64,000 bases of DNA from Rufibacter sp. LB8. GTDB lineage: Bacteria > Bacteroidota > Bacteroidia > Cytophagales > Hymenobacteraceae. A program made the translations under genes and the position numbers. Location of the stretch: NCBI RefSeq assembly GCF_014876185.1, contig NZ_JADALJ010000001.1, forward strand, positions 4,465,001 through 4,529,000, written 5' to 3'. Positions 16,887-26,162 of this stretch are shown piece by piece. Below the pieces are notes generated by a model. That model was given only the letters and a program-made list of their open reading frames with translations, had not been told where the DNA came from and searched no databases. Positions within the stretch are counted from its first letter, which is position 1, and every line of letters begins with the position of its first letter.

Positions 16887-17720
16887 ATGCCAAAAAAGCC
16901 CTTAATCCTGGTTTCTAATGATGACGGCATCACCGCGCCGGGCATCCATACGTTAGTGAAAGTCATGCGCCGCATTGGCGAAGTGGTGATTGTGGCCCCA
17001 GACGGGCCGCAGTCGGGGATGGGGCACGCCATCACCATTGGCAACACGCTCCGGCTGGACCGGTCCCTGGCGTTCCCAGACCTGGAGGCCTACGAATGTT
17101 CCGGCACCCCCGCCGACTGCGTGAAACTGGCCAAGCACCACGTGCTCAAAGACCGGAAGCCCGATCTGGTGGTGAGCGGCATCAACCACGGCTCCAATTC
17201 CAGCATCAGCGTGTTGTACTCGGGCACCATGTCGGCGGCCATAGAGGCGGCCATTGAGGGGTTGCCGGCCATCGGGTTTTCGCTCTGTGACTACGGCCAT
17301 GACATTGATTTTTCGCATACCGAAGAATTTGTGGAGCGCATTACGCGGCAAGCCCTGGAGCACGGCGTACCGCCCGGCGTGGCCCTGAACGTGAACTTCC
17401 CCAAGAAATCTAGCCAGCCCATTGCGGGCATCAAAGTCTGCCGGCAGGCCCGCGCCAAATGGGAAGAAGAGTTTGACGAACGCAAAGACCCGCGCGGCCG
17501 CGTGTATTTCTGGCTCACCGGCAGCTTCGTGAACCATGACAAAGGCGAAGACACCGACGAGGCCGCCCTGGCCCAGAACTACGTGAGCGTGGTGCCTTGC
17601 CAGTTTGACATGACCGCCAACCACGCCATCACGCTGCTCAACAATGACTGGAACCTGAACCCCAGCGCCAAACCCACTAAAGGCTCCAAGAACCTAGAAA
17701 GCGGCGCACAGGAAGGCTAG
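16887..17720 (+). CDS. surE: 5'/3'-nucleotidase SurE
   Basis: Metal-dependent nucleoside monophosphate phosphatase of stationary-phase and repair physiology. The hallmark LVSNDDGITAPGIHTL at residues 7-22 supplies the paired metal-binding aspartates. VAPDGPQSGMGHAITI and the Asn of VVSGINHGSN complete the active site, and YSGTMSAAIEA follows as expected. The length of 277 is typical. A short lysine-rich C-terminal extension is variable in the family. The stop codon is immediately followed by a palindrome. Confidence 0.95.
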   Translation: MPKKPLILVSNDDGITAPGIHTLVKVMRRIGEVVIVAPDGPQSGMGHAITIGNTLRLDRSLAFPDLEAYECSGTPADCVKLAKHHVLKDRKPDLVVSGINHGSNSSISVLYSGTMSAAIEAAIEGLPAIGFSLCDYGHDIDFSHTEEFVERITRQALEHGVPPGVALNVNFPKKSSQPIAGIKVCRQARAKWEEEFDERKDPRGRVYFWLTGSFVNHDKGEDTDEAALAQNYVSVVPCQFDMTANHAITLLNNDWNLNPSAKPTKGSKNLESGAQEG

Positions 17721-17760
17721 GCGTTTTCTGGCTCATTTCTGGAAACGGAGCCAAAAACAC
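17721..17760. repeat. Palindrome copy abutting the surE stop
   Basis: GCGTTTTCTGGCTCATTTC, then AACGGAGCCAAAAACAC. It starts at the base after the surE stop codon. Confidence 0.78.
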
Positions 17761-17772
17761 AATCTATAAACA

Positions 17773-17807
17773 CAAAAAAGCCGGACTCCTCAGTCCGGCT
17801 TTTTTTA
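17773..17807. terminator. Bidirectional terminator between surE and pectinesterase
   Basis: AAAAAAGCCGGACT and AGTCCGGCTTTTTTT form a perfect stem with T runs on both strands. Confidence 0.92.
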
Positions 17808-17829
17808 ATGGGGCAAATCGAAAAAAAGT

Positions 17830-20559
17830 TTATTTCACCAGGATTTTCACGGAACCGCCTTTGCCGTCTACCAGGTAGCGGGCAATGTACAGACCGGGTG
17901 CGTAACCGTTCAAAGAGATGGTTTTGCTGCTGGTTTCTTTCACTAACACTCTGCCATTGATGGTGTAAATGGTCACCGCAGAGCGGGCACCGTCTACCAG
18001 CAAGGTTTTCTCCACCACGCGCACTGGTTTTTTCTCCAGCTCAGCTTTAGACGAAGTCACGGTTTTGGACACAATAATAGAGCCGGTACCTTCCATAAAA
18101 GCGGGGTGGGTGGTGGCAGAATAAGTGCCTTCGGCCATGTCTGTGCCGTTCAAGGTGAAGTTGGTCACTTTAAGGGCAGTGTTCAGGATTACTTTGCCGG
18201 AGCCAGAAACGGTGAGGTCCAGGTTCTCGCCGGCGGCTTTCTCATGCGCGAAGATGACTACGTTGTTAGCACCCACAGCTATTTTCCCGTTCCCGAAGGA
18301 ATTGGCGCTTTCGCCCACCAGTTTGGTGACAGACTCAGCCACGCCGTTGGCGCGGGTCAGGTCCCAGGTGCCGGTGAACGCGCTGTTGTCACCTTTCAGT
18401 AGCATGTTGGCGGTGGTGGCGGGCGTGCCCCGGGTGTTGTAGATGGTCATTTTGCCAGCGCCCTTGGTCATGCCCAGCAAATGGAACTGATGGCCGCCCA
18501 CTGCGGTGCTGCTGCTGTTGATCTGTACCAGCATGTCGCCGGTCACGGTTACCGGTGCATTCAAAGAGAACAGAGCGTTGCTAGTGGCGTAGGAAATTCT
18601 GGAACCGGTCAGGAACTCAATTTCGCCGGTGGCGGAATGGGCGCCGCGCATGCGTAAGTTACCAGCACTCTGGAGGATCAGCTTGGCCGGGAACACGGTG
18701 CCGGTGGTCTCTATTTCGCGGTTGACCAACACGGTTTCGCCGGCCTCCGGCATTAGTTGCGGCGAAAAGTGCGCGGGCACATCCCAGTTGCCATTGCTGC
18801 CACCCACAAAGTTGAACGTGCTGGGTCTGCCCACAATAATTTTGCCGGTGCCGCTGATCAACGAAGAGTTGGTGGCAGCGGTGTACTCGCCCATGGGCTG
18901 CATTACGTTGTCAATAAAGAACTCACTCAAGGTCACATCGGCGTTTAACACCAGCGCAGACCCGGCTACCACCCGCAGGGCAGACCTCGGCTGAAAGGCG
19001 CTGCTGTTGCCAATAGTGAGCGTTGCGCCGTTCTGCACAGAGATGGCCCCTTTGCCCAGGGCATTGGCGGCGTTGGCCTCTAGCGTGCCAGCTTTGATCA
19101 CCCAGTTGCCCGAGAAGTTGCTGTTGTCTCCGGTTAACACCACTTTGCCGGTGCCTTCTTTGCTGAATTCATGTACGCCGGTGAGTTGGGCGCTGAGGGT
19201 AAGTGTATTAGAGCCGGTGAATTTGTTTACTTCCTTGGTGGAGATTTTACCGCCCAGCGTTACGTCTGCGTTGTTGGTGAGAGTGGCGTTGCCAATGGCC
19301 AGGTAGGTTACGGTGCTGTTGGCAGTCACATTAAAAGTAGCGCCATTCTGCAAAGTCAAATCTGCCAGAAAAGTACCGCCCGTTGCCTGTATCTCATGGG
19401 TGCCGCTCACGGTGGCAGCCTCTGCCACGGCAGGCACGCCGTTGGGGTTCCAGTTGGCGGCTTCCATCCAGCCTTTTGTAGCAGCGGCACCCGTCCAGAC
19501 AAACGATTGCACGGCCGGGGCCTGCGCTGTTGGGTCCCAGTTGTCTGCGCCGCCCATCACTTTCTGAATGGTATAATTTGTAGCTTCCTGGGCGGTAATG
19601 GCCCGCAAACCTATCCAGTTAGCCCGGCCCGCCATGCTGGCTCCGGGGCCGGTGTTGTTGTACTCGTAGAGTTTTAAGTCTGGGCTGGTGTCTGCGTAAT
19701 CCATGCTCCATTTGTCGCCCCAGCCTTCTGGGTGCACCATGTCAGAGAATTCAGAATTCATCCAGACCACGTGCGGGTATTCATGCCAAGGGCGGCCCAA
19801 TCTGAACTTCACGCCGTCATCTCCGGCGCGGGGGCTGTTGGTGGCATAGGTGAGGCGGCTGTTGTTGAAGACGTAGCCGTAGGTTTGGGTTCTGGGGTGC
19901 GAGGGAGCCGTAATCCAGCCGCCGCCCCAGCTTCTGATTTCGCAGCGCTCAAACCAGGCAATGCCGCTGCCATAGATATAGTCTGTACGGCCCATAATAA
20001 GGCAACCCTCAAAGTAACTGCGCTTGGGCTGCCAAAGGTAAATAGTGTCTTGGTAGCCTAGAAAGTTACAGTTAATGAACACGTTCTTGTCGCTGGTCAC
20101 GGTAATGGCCTGCGCCTGGCCCACCGGACCCGCGGTGTTCTGCACCGTTAAGTTCTCTGCCCTGAAACCGTCACCGGCAATGGTAAGCGTGGCCGAGGTC
20201 CTGATGTTCTCCCCAATCCATTTGGCGGCATCAGCGGTGGGGCACTTGCCGGTGGCGCAGTCATAAATGTGGTAACTGATGATGGTTTGCTCGCGGCTCT
20301 CGCCCAGGAGCGTGAGGTTTTTCTTGTCACCGGGCACTATGAGTTTCTCAGTGTTGTACAAGCCGCGCTTGATGTAGATGACCGTGCGGCGCTCGCTGTT
20401 GGAGGGCACGGCGTTGATGGCATCCTGAATCTTGGTGAAGTTGCCGCTGCCGTCCAGAGCCACCACAATGTCGGCGGTAGGGTTGGCCACGGCGCCCAGG
20501 CTCAGGAGCAGAAACAAGAGCAGTGGGAAGCCCTTAAAGAGTTGCGTAAAGTTTTGCAT
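17830..20559 (-). CDS. Secreted pectinesterase with beta-helix repeats and T9SS sorting domain
   Basis: 909 residues. After a signal peptide, residues about 28-340 are a family CE8 pectin methylesterase: DGSGNFTKIQDAINAVP, NCNFLGYQDTIYL with the first catalytic Asp, GRTDYIYGSGIAWFERCEI with the second, and RLGRPWHEYPHVVW with the substrate arginine. Residues about 350-840 hold autotransporter-associated-type beta-strand repeats (KEGTGKVVLTGDNSNFSGNW and similar), a likely spacer or ligand-binding solenoid. The last 65 residues are a type IX sorting domain (LYIARYL ... GSVKILVK). It demethylates pectin outside the cell. No polygalacturonase or lyase is linked. A LacI-like operator lies 121 bases upstream. 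Confidence 0.92.
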   Translation of the reverse strand: MQNFTQLFKGFPLLLFLLLSLGAVANPTADIVVALDGSGNFTKIQDAINAVPSNSERRTVIYIKRGLYNTEKLIVPGDKKNLTLLGESREQTIISYHIYDCATGKCPTADAAKWIGENIRTSATLTIAGDGFRAENLTVQNTAGPVGQAQAITVTSDKNVFINCNFLGYQDTIYLWQPKRSYFEGCLIMGRTDYIYGSGIAWFERCEIRSWGGGWITAPSHPRTQTYGYVFNNSRLTYATNSPRAGDDGVKFRLGRPWHEYPHVVWMNSEFSDMVHPEGWGDKWSMDYADTSPDLKLYEYNNTGPGASMAGRANWIGLRAITAQEATNYTIQKVMGGADNWDPTAQAPAVQSFVWTGAAATKGWMEAANWNPNGVPAVAEAATVSGTHEIQATGGTFLADLTLQNGATFNVTANSTVTYLAIGNATLTNNADVTLGGKISTKEVNKFTGSNTLTLSAQLTGVHEFSKEGTGKVVLTGDNSNFSGNWVIKAGTLEANAANALGKGAISVQNGATLTIGNSSAFQPRSALRVVAGSALVLNADVTLSEFFIDNVMQPMGEYTAATNSSLISGTGKIIVGRPSTFNFVGGSNGNWDVPAHFSPQLMPEAGETVLVNREIETTGTVFPAKLILQSAGNLRMRGAHSATGEIEFLTGSRISYATSNALFSLNAPVTVTGDMLVQINSSSTAVGGHQFHLLGMTKGAGKMTIYNTRGTPATTANMLLKGDNSAFTGTWDLTRANGVAESVTKLVGESANSFGNGKIAVGANNVVIFAHEKAAGENLDLTVSGSGKVILNTALKVTNFTLNGTDMAEGTYSATTHPAFMEGTGSIIVSKTVTSSKAELEKKPVRVVEKTLLVDGARSAVTIYTINGRVLVKETSSKTISLNGYAPGLYIARYLVDGKGGSVKILVK

Positions 20560-20679
20560 AGCGTGCTGTTAGGTGGTTGAATTTGTAGTTTTTAAATGAA
20601 AACGATCTTCTAAAGTATTGTTTAAGAGATAGAAAAGCAAGCGGAAGCAAGGCAGGGAGAGGGCCAGAAATTGCATTTG

Positions 20680-20699
20680 TTGCACAATCGATTGCGCAA
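20680..20699. promoter_or_regulatory. Candidate LacI-family operator
   Basis: TTGCACAATCGATTGCGCAA is an inverted repeat with 18 of 20 positions symmetric and a central CG, the form of LacI-family operators. It lies 121 bases before the pectinesterase start. No LacI regulator gene is in the window. Confidence 0.5.
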
Positions 20700-21102
20700 A
20701 GACTCCATGGACTTACGTGAGCCACAGAAGTGCATCAGAAACCAAAATAAGACAAAGTTATGCCAACGGTTGCACAAGGCTCTATATTTTGTGTTTCAGA
20801 TAGGATTTAACCAGGGGCGATGCTTTTGCTTGCCGAATTAAATTAGCGCGGATAAATGCGCAAAATTGAAGGAATAGCGCGAGATAATAATTTGAAAAAT
20901 TTTCTGTTTTGGGCTAAAAAATTTCAAACCCGGCAGAATGCGCAAGGTTTAGGAGATGGATTTTGCGATTTTGTTCACCGGTAAACAAATATCTTATTCT
21001 GTGACAAAGTCTATAGTTCTACTATTATGCGCTTTTGAGAACATCTGTTCTTTTGGGCAAGTACACGCTGAATATTGGAGATTACAGGTAGGAGTACCTT
21101 TT

Positions 21103-21142
21103 GCGTTTTGGGGCTCATTTCTGAAAACGAAGCCAAAAACGG
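21103..21142. repeat. Palindrome copy
   Basis: GCGTTTTGGGGCTCATTTC, then AACGAAGCCAAAAACGG. Confidence 0.78.
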
Positions 21143-21197
21143 AAGCAAGGCAGACGAGGTAAACCACTACAGGAATATAACAAACCTCTGCACACAG

Positions 21198-21233
21198 AAA
21201 CGCCCGCTTGCGGTAAGGCAGGCGGGCGTTTAT
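21198..21233 (-). terminator. Terminator of the 98-residue protein gene
   Basis: AAACGCCCGCTTGC pairs with the GCAGGCGGGCGTTT arm. It lies 19 bases after the minus-strand stop. Confidence 0.75.
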
Positions 21234-21251
21234 ATCTGAGAATGGAAGGGC

Positions 21252-21548
21252 TTAGCTTTGAGCCGCAATCATTTTTTTCTTGAGGTTTTGTACCGGGCCA
21301 AAATGGGCTTTCTTGATGGTGAGGCCCGCTACTTTTAAATGCACTTCTACCGGCGCTAACTTTCTGGTCAGGTCAGAGGCTACCACTTTCCCGAAGAAAT
21401 CTTTGGCGTCTTTGGAAGCTCCTTTGTCAAAGGCATGCTTGGTCAGTTTCTTGGTGATGGGCAGCCCCGGAATGATTTGATAGGTAGTACACACCACTTC
21501 ATACGACGGCAGAAAAGGCGTAATCGCTTTTTTGAAAAAACGCTTCAT
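21252..21548 (-). CDS. Small basic protein of unknown function
   Basis: 98 residues, no signal peptide or membrane segment, rich in lysine. The N-terminus MKRFFKKAITPFLPSYEVV could be an amphipathic helix. A strand-like segment RKLAPVEVHLKVAGLTIKKAHF lies toward the end. It has its own terminator and gap on both sides, and its codon use matches that of the neighbouring genes. I do not recognise the family. Confidence 0.6.
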   Translation of the reverse strand: MKRFFKKAITPFLPSYEVVCTTYQIIPGLPITKKLTKHAFDKGASKDAKDFFGKVVASDLTRKLAPVEVHLKVAGLTIKKAHFGPVQNLKKKMIAAQS

Positions 21549-21682
21549 AGAATATTGCTATAAATAAGGGGTTTGAGGTATCGTAAACCAAAGGTAGGCT
21601 TATTTTAGTTTACTTTATCAAGGGATGGTAAAATTTTAGATTCCGAAAATCGCACCCTGATTTCCAGCAAACAAAAACTCCC

Positions 21683-21725
21683 TTCCGTTTTTGGGCTCAT
21701 TTCTGAAAATGAGCCCGAAAACGGA
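21683..21725. repeat. Palindrome copy
   Basis: Near-perfect arms TTCCGTTTTTGGGCTCATTT and AATGAGCCCGAAAACGGA. It lies 44 bases after the stop of the 163-residue protein gene. Confidence 0.88.
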
Positions 21726-21768
21726 GGGGAGCTTGAGAATCACGCCCGGCGAAAACCAAGCGAGACAA

Positions 21769-22260
21769 CTAGAAATTCAACGCGAAGCCCAGGCCCGTGC
21801 CCGTGGCTTTGAATTGGTACTGAATTTTAGCCGGTTTCACCAAAGTGCTGGCGGCGGCGGTGTTGTAGAGGTTCACGGCGTTGCGGGTTTGCTTGTTGGC
21901 TTTCACGGTAAACGGAATGGAGATGCCAATAAAGCCGGCTCCCACGCCCGCCAGTGTCCAGTTGGCCTCGCCACCGGCCAGAGCCGCCCCGACTGGCCAG
22001 CCTACTAACGCGCCGCCAATGCCGCCCATAATGGTGGCCCAGGTGTTGTTGGTCTTCGCTTTCCTGAATTCCTGCAGGGCAGGCTCATGGGAGGCGAATG
22101 CTTGGGAAGCCTCGTTCAGGTTCAGGGTTTTGTCGCCTTGGGTCACCATCACGCTGCCAAAGGTGGACCGCACGCTCAACGGTTCTTTGGAAAGCGTTTG
22201 GGCCGAGGCATCGGAAAAGGTGACCAGCAAAACCGCCAGCGTTAGTAAAAAGTGTTTCAT
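21769..22260 (-). CDS. Exported small protein with two glycine-rich hydrophobic segments
   Basis: 163 residues. A signal peptide (MKHFLLTLAVLLVTFSDASAQ) precedes a central region with two Gly/Ala-rich hydrophobic stretches (WATIMGGIGGALVGWPVGAAL and WTLAGVGAGFIGISIPF), reminiscent of glycine-zipper membrane proteins. The end FKATGTGLGFALNF finishes with an aromatic residue, as in outer-membrane strands. The family is not named and the function is unknown. It is tandem with the genes on both sides but well spaced. Confidence 0.65.
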   Translation of the reverse strand: MKHFLLTLAVLLVTFSDASAQTLSKEPLSVRSTFGSVMVTQGDKTLNLNEASQAFASHEPALQEFRKAKTNNTWATIMGGIGGALVGWPVGAALAGGEANWTLAGVGAGFIGISIPFTVKANKQTRNAVNLYNTAAASTLVKPAKIQYQFKATGTGLGFALNF

Positions 22261-22349
22261 AAAGGGTTGGGTATGGGTTAGAGAAATAAGCAGCGGGCCA
22301 CTGTGCCATTAAAGGGAAACCACCACAAGTTCAAGGCCAGGCAAGCATT

Positions 22350-22391
22350 TCTGGCGGCAAGCCATGTACTGTGCAAAGCTTGCCGCCAGAA
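22350..22391 (-). terminator. Strong hairpin after the BNR-repeat gene
   Basis: A 14-bp perfect stem (TTCTGGCGGCAAGC and GCTTGCCGCCAGAA) starts 2 bases after the minus-strand stop at 22393. No clear T run follows, so it may stabilise the 3' end rather than terminate. Confidence 0.6.
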
Positions 22392-22392
22392 T

Positions 22393-25300
22393 TTAGTTGA
22401 TTTCTTTGTATTCCTTTACCACCGGCAACGCACTGCCCATCACTTTCTGCCGGAATGGGTTCCACTGCGTGGTGAAGAAGGAGTTAATCTGCCCGATGGC
22501 TGCTTTGGTCAAGGTCTCGGTCTGTGCCAGCAACTGATTTTCCGTAGCCGTAACGGCCTCCGTTCTGCCAGAGATGTAGGACCGCGCCTCCTGCAGTTTT
22601 GACAAAGCCGTCAAGGAACTTGGCCTGCCGTAGCCCTGACGGCTCAGTCCTTTGCCCTGCAGTAGTTCCTGGTAAATTTTGATGGAGTCTTGCATGGCCC
22701 TGGCGCTGCGCTGAATATCTCCTGCCTCTCTACCTCCGGCGGCGCGCGCCTGGTTCATCACTGCCTCCGCAGCGGTATTGGCTTCCTGCAAACGGTCAAG
22801 CACCTGCACCAGTTGTTGGCTGCTTTGGTTCAGGCGATCCAATAGCGCTCTTCGGGCCACCACGTTTTCCTGGTTGAACGGCATTCTGGGGTCGGGTTTC
22901 ACGGTCACGAAGGTTGAGTCTTTGGCACCGGCGTACTGCATCACCACTTTGTAGCGGCCCGGCAAAACCGGACTTCCCTGGGGTTCGCCCGCATTTCTTC
23001 CGCCACGGCCACCGCCGCCCGGCTGACGCACGCCCCGCTCCGTCAAATTCCAGCTGATGCGCTGGAAACCAAGCGAAGAGTCCGGGGCCTGCCGCAAGTT
23101 CCGGATGATCTGGTTCTGTTCGTTGTAAATACGCACTTGCACCGAGTCTACTCGGTTGGAAGGTTTGGGCGCAACTGGAGCGGCAGTGGAATTCACGGCT
23201 GTACCCGCAGGCAAAGAGGTTGGCATTGAGGTGCCGGTTTCCTTGTTCTCCATCATGGCCGGCATGGCTTTCTTAGGCGTTCCTTTTTTAGTAGGAGCCG
23301 GGGGTGGGGTAGATGCTTTAGGCTTGATGTAATACCCAATAGAAGCACCAGTAGGTTTGTTGGTAGCCTGGTACAGATTATCAGCTTCTGAGCCGTAGCC
23401 TGGGGCCGAGGCATAACTTGCCAGATAAGCTTCTGCGGGCTCAAATACGGCAAAAGGTTTGTCCAGCACTTTTCCGCCGGAAGCCGCCAGTTGGCGCAAG
23501 GGTTTGATGTTGTCCAGCACGTAAATGGCGCGCCCAAATGTGCCGATCACCAAATCCGCTTCGCGCTCCTGCATTACCAGGTCAATCACCGGAACTGCCG
23601 GTAAGCCATTCGTCCATTGGGTCCAGTTCTTGCCTTCGTCCATGCTTACCCAGAGGCCATGCTCTGTGCCGGCAAACATCAGGTTGGGTTGGGTGGGGTC
23701 TTGCAGAAATGCGTGCGCGTAGCCTTTTACCTTGGAGCCGTCTACCAGGCGCGTCCAGGTCTTGCCATAGTCAACGGTGCGGTAAATGTAGGGACTGAAA
23801 TCTTTGCCGTAGCGGTAATGGTTGGCCACTACAAAGGCTTCGCCGGCGCGGTGCTTGGAGGCTGTGATTTGCGGAATCCAGGCGCCCACGGGCAGGCCGG
23901 GCAGGTTGTTGCGGAGGTTGGTCCACGTTTTGCCGCCGTCGCGGGTGAGCTGTACGTGACCGTCATCGGTACCTACCCAAAGCACTTCTTTCTCTAAATA
24001 ACTAGGCGCGATGGTCAGAATGGTGTTGTGGTTTTCCGCGCTGGTCACATCTAAACTCAAGCCACCGCTTTCCATCTGTTTCTGTTGGTGCGGAAGGTTG
24101 CGGGTTAAATCAGGCGAAATAATCTGCCAGGTCAGGCCTTTGTCAGTGGATTTATGCAGGAATTGGCTGGCGTAATAGACGGTGCCTTTGGTGTGCGGGT
24201 CTAAGGCAATGGCAGCGTTCCAATTAAACCGAAGTTTGGTGTTCAGGTCGGGCGCGGTAGGCTTGATGCCCATTGTCTTGCCGGTTTTTTTGTCATAATA
24301 GGCCAGGTTTCCGCCCTGAGACATAGCATAGCCGTAGCGAGAATCCTCAGGGTCTGGCACCACGTCAAAACCGTCGCCGCCCAGCAGGGTCTGCCAGTAG
24401 TAGTTACGCAAGCCGCCGCGAGTAAACGTATAAGCGGGACCGGTCCAAGAGCCGTTGTCTTGCAGGCCACCATATACGTTGTAAGGCACTTCGTTGTCCA
24501 CGTTGATGTGGTAGAACTGGCCCAGCGTCAGCATCTCAGGGAAGCTCCAGGTTTTGCCCCGGTCCCGGCTAATTGCCAGGCCGCCGTCATTGCCGTCAAT
24601 GATGAAGTTGGGGTTTTCGGGGTGAATCCAGAAGGCGTGGTGGTCGGCATGCACGGCATCCATGGAGGCCGTGACGGTGAACGTCTTGCCGCCGTCCTCA
24701 CTCACCGATACGGGCTGGTAGAGCATGTAAATGCGGTTCTCGTTCTTGGGGTCCACGTAAATCTCGTTGAAATAGAAGGCGCGGTTGGTCACAATAGACG
24801 GTTCCTCGGTCACTTTCGTCCATTTCTCTCCGCCGTCATCAGATTTGTACAGCCCGTTTTTGGTGGCCTCTACCATGGCGTACACGCGGTTGGGCATGCT
24901 TCGGCTCTGGGCCAAGCCCAAACGCCCGAAGTACCCGGCCGGAAGCCCGTCTGCCGCGCCTTTCTTTTTCCAAGTTTTGCCGCCGTCATAGGTGATGTAC
25001 AAACCCGAGCCCGGACCACCGGAATAGAAATCCCAGGGCGTGCGGCGGTGTTCCCACATGGCCACGATTAATTTGTTGGGGTTGCTGGGGTCCATGACCA
25101 TTTCGGCCACGCCCGCTTTTTCATTGGTGAACAGCACGCGTTCCCAGCTCTGCCCACCGTTGGTGGTTTTATACAGGCCGCGCTCCGGGTGCTCGCCAAA
25201 TGGCAAACCAATCACGCCGGCGTACACCACCTCTGGGTTGCTGGGATCAATAAGAATACGGTGGATGTTGAAGGTTTTCTCCAGGCCCAGGTGTTTCCAG

Positions 25301-25695
25301 GTTTTGCCGCCGTCTATGCTTTTGTAGATGCCGTTGCCCATGTTCACCGAGTTGCGCGGGTTGCCCTCACCGGTGCCTACCCAGACCACGCTGGGGTTGC
25401 TCTGCTGCACGGCAATGGCCCCGATGTTGATGTTGGGCTGGTCGTCAAAAACCGGGTAGAAGGTGGTGCCGCCGTTCTCAGATTTCCAGACGCCACCGCT
25501 GGCCGCGCCCACGTACATGATGTCTGGGTTGGTCACCACCGCGTCAATGGCCGTAATACGACCACTCATGACGCCGGGCCCAATGCTGCGGGCTTTCATT
25601 TGGTTGAACTGCGCCACCGGCACTTTCTGCGCCACGGCCGTGCCGCCCGTACAGAGCAGCGCCGCGCACAGCAGCTTGGGTAAAAGTTTCTTCAT
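22393..25695 (-). CDS. Large exported BNR/sortilin (VPS10)-like beta-propeller protein
   Basis: 1100 residues with a signal peptide (MKKLLPKLLCAALLCTGGTAVAQ). The first 700 residues carry repeated BNR/Asp-box-type motifs (SENGGTTF, SIDGGKTW, TTNGGQSW, TYDGGKTW, SDDGGEKW, TRDGGKTW, SMDEGKNW) typical of sortilin/VPS10 and glycosyl hydrolase-type propellers. A linker (about 745-830) with Pro/Ala/Lys low complexity follows, then a Gly/Arg-rich stretch and a helical C-terminal part. Proteins of this kind are often annotated as glycosyl hydrolase, but no catalytic residues can be assigned. The DNA around the start is intact, with the toxin-antitoxin insertion beginning about 50 bases upstream. Confidence 0.82.
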   Translation of the reverse strand: MKKLLPKLLCAALLCTGGTAVAQKVPVAQFNQMKARSIGPGVMSGRITAIDAVVTNPDIMYVGAASGGVWKSENGGTTFYPVFDDQPNINIGAIAVQQSNPSVVWVGTGEGNPRNSVNMGNGIYKSIDGGKTWKHLGLEKTFNIHRILIDPSNPEVVYAGVIGLPFGEHPERGLYKTTNGGQSWERVLFTNEKAGVAEMVMDPSNPNKLIVAMWEHRRTPWDFYSGGPGSGLYITYDGGKTWKKKGAADGLPAGYFGRLGLAQSRSMPNRVYAMVEATKNGLYKSDDGGEKWTKVTEEPSIVTNRAFYFNEIYVDPKNENRIYMLYQPVSVSEDGGKTFTVTASMDAVHADHHAFWIHPENPNFIIDGNDGGLAISRDRGKTWSFPEMLTLGQFYHINVDNEVPYNVYGGLQDNGSWTGPAYTFTRGGLRNYYWQTLLGGDGFDVVPDPEDSRYGYAMSQGGNLAYYDKKTGKTMGIKPTAPDLNTKLRFNWNAAIALDPHTKGTVYYASQFLHKSTDKGLTWQIISPDLTRNLPHQQKQMESGGLSLDVTSAENHNTILTIAPSYLEKEVLWVGTDDGHVQLTRDGGKTWTNLRNNLPGLPVGAWIPQITASKHRAGEAFVVANHYRYGKDFSPYIYRTVDYGKTWTRLVDGSKVKGYAHAFLQDPTQPNLMFAGTEHGLWVSMDEGKNWTQWTNGLPAVPVIDLVMQEREADLVIGTFGRAIYVLDNIKPLRQLAASGGKVLDKPFAVFEPAEAYLASYASAPGYGSEADNLYQATNKPTGASIGYYIKPKASTPPPAPTKKGTPKKAMPAMMENKETGTSMPTSLPAGTAVNSTAAPVAPKPSNRVDSVQVRIYNEQNQIIRNLRQAPDSSLGFQRISWNLTERGVRQPGGGGRGGRNAGEPQGSPVLPGRYKVVMQYAGAKDSTFVTVKPDPRMPFNQENVVARRALLDRLNQSSQQLVQVLDRLQEANTAAEAVMNQARAAGGREAGDIQRSARAMQDSIKIYQELLQGKGLSRQGYGRPSSLTALSKLQEARSYISGRTEAVTATENQLLAQTETLTKAAIGQINSFFTTQWNPFRQKVMGSALPVVKEYKEIN

Positions 25696-25742
25696 AGAGA
25701 AGGAGGTTGTTTGTTAGGTTGGTTTGGGAACCTAAATGTAAG

Positions 25743-25822
25743 CAACCTGCCCCAGCTTTGGAAGAGCGCGCGGGGATTTCCGTTTTTGACCTCATTTCTG
25801 GAAACGGGCCCCAAAACGGCTA
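25743..25822 (+). repeat. 80-bp direct repeat, copy 1 (includes a palindrome)
   Basis: Begins CAACCTGCCCCAGC and ends AAAACGGCTA. It matches 26490-26569 over the full 80 bases with few differences. The toxin-antitoxin pair lies between the copies. Confidence 0.85.
25779..25819. repeat. Palindrome copy within direct repeat 1
   Basis: Arms CCGTTTTTGACCTCATTTC and AACGGGCCCCAAAACGG, more degenerate than the copy in repeat 2. Confidence 0.78.
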
Positions 25823-25850
25823 TTCTTTAGAATGTTGAGGTGATACGTTT

Positions 25851-26162
25851 TTATTCTGCTCTTTGGATTCTTTCTGGGTTCTGCCTTGTGTCAAAGACGG
25901 CTGCTACGTTAACGGTGGCTGGGTCAACCCAGTAAATTATCTTGTAATTACCTTCCACTAGATACCTGTATTCTTTTTGCCTTTCGGTAAGCAAAGGTTC
26001 GCGCTGACCAAGCTGTGGGTGCTTGGCTAAAGCCGATGTCCTACGTACCAGGCCTTTGACTAATTTTCGGGCAACCGGGAGGCTGGCCGTTGTCTTGTAG
26101 TAATCAAATATGTCTTCTAACTGTCTGGTTGCGGTATATGTCCAGAGAACTTTTAGGTCCAT
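25851..26162 (-). CDS. RelE/ParE-family toxin
   Basis: 103 residues with the RelE/ParE fold layout: VLWTYTATRQLEDIFDYY at the N-terminus, helix SLPVARKLVKGLVRR, then GQREPLLTERQKEYRYLVEGNYKIIYWVD with the conserved arginine/tyrosine and final beta strands. ParE members poison gyrase and RelE members cleave mRNA on the ribosome; which applies here cannot be told. The start codon overlaps the antitoxin gene by 10 bases, the normal antitoxin-first order of type II pairs. Confidence 0.85.
   Translation of the reverse strand: MDLKVLWTYTATRQLEDIFDYYKTTASLPVARKLVKGLVRRTSALAKHPQLGQREPLLTERQKEYRYLVEGNYKIIYWVDPATVNVAAVFDTRQNPERIQRAE

Larger units (their letters stand above)
20560..21251. other. 692-bp AT-rich gap upstream of pectinesterase
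   Basis: Holds the pectinesterase promoter region with a LacI-type palindrome (20680-20699), one dispersed palindrome (21103-21142) and the terminator of the 98-residue protein gene. No credible gene is seen, and the stretch is clearly lower in G+C than its neighbours. Confidence 0.65.
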
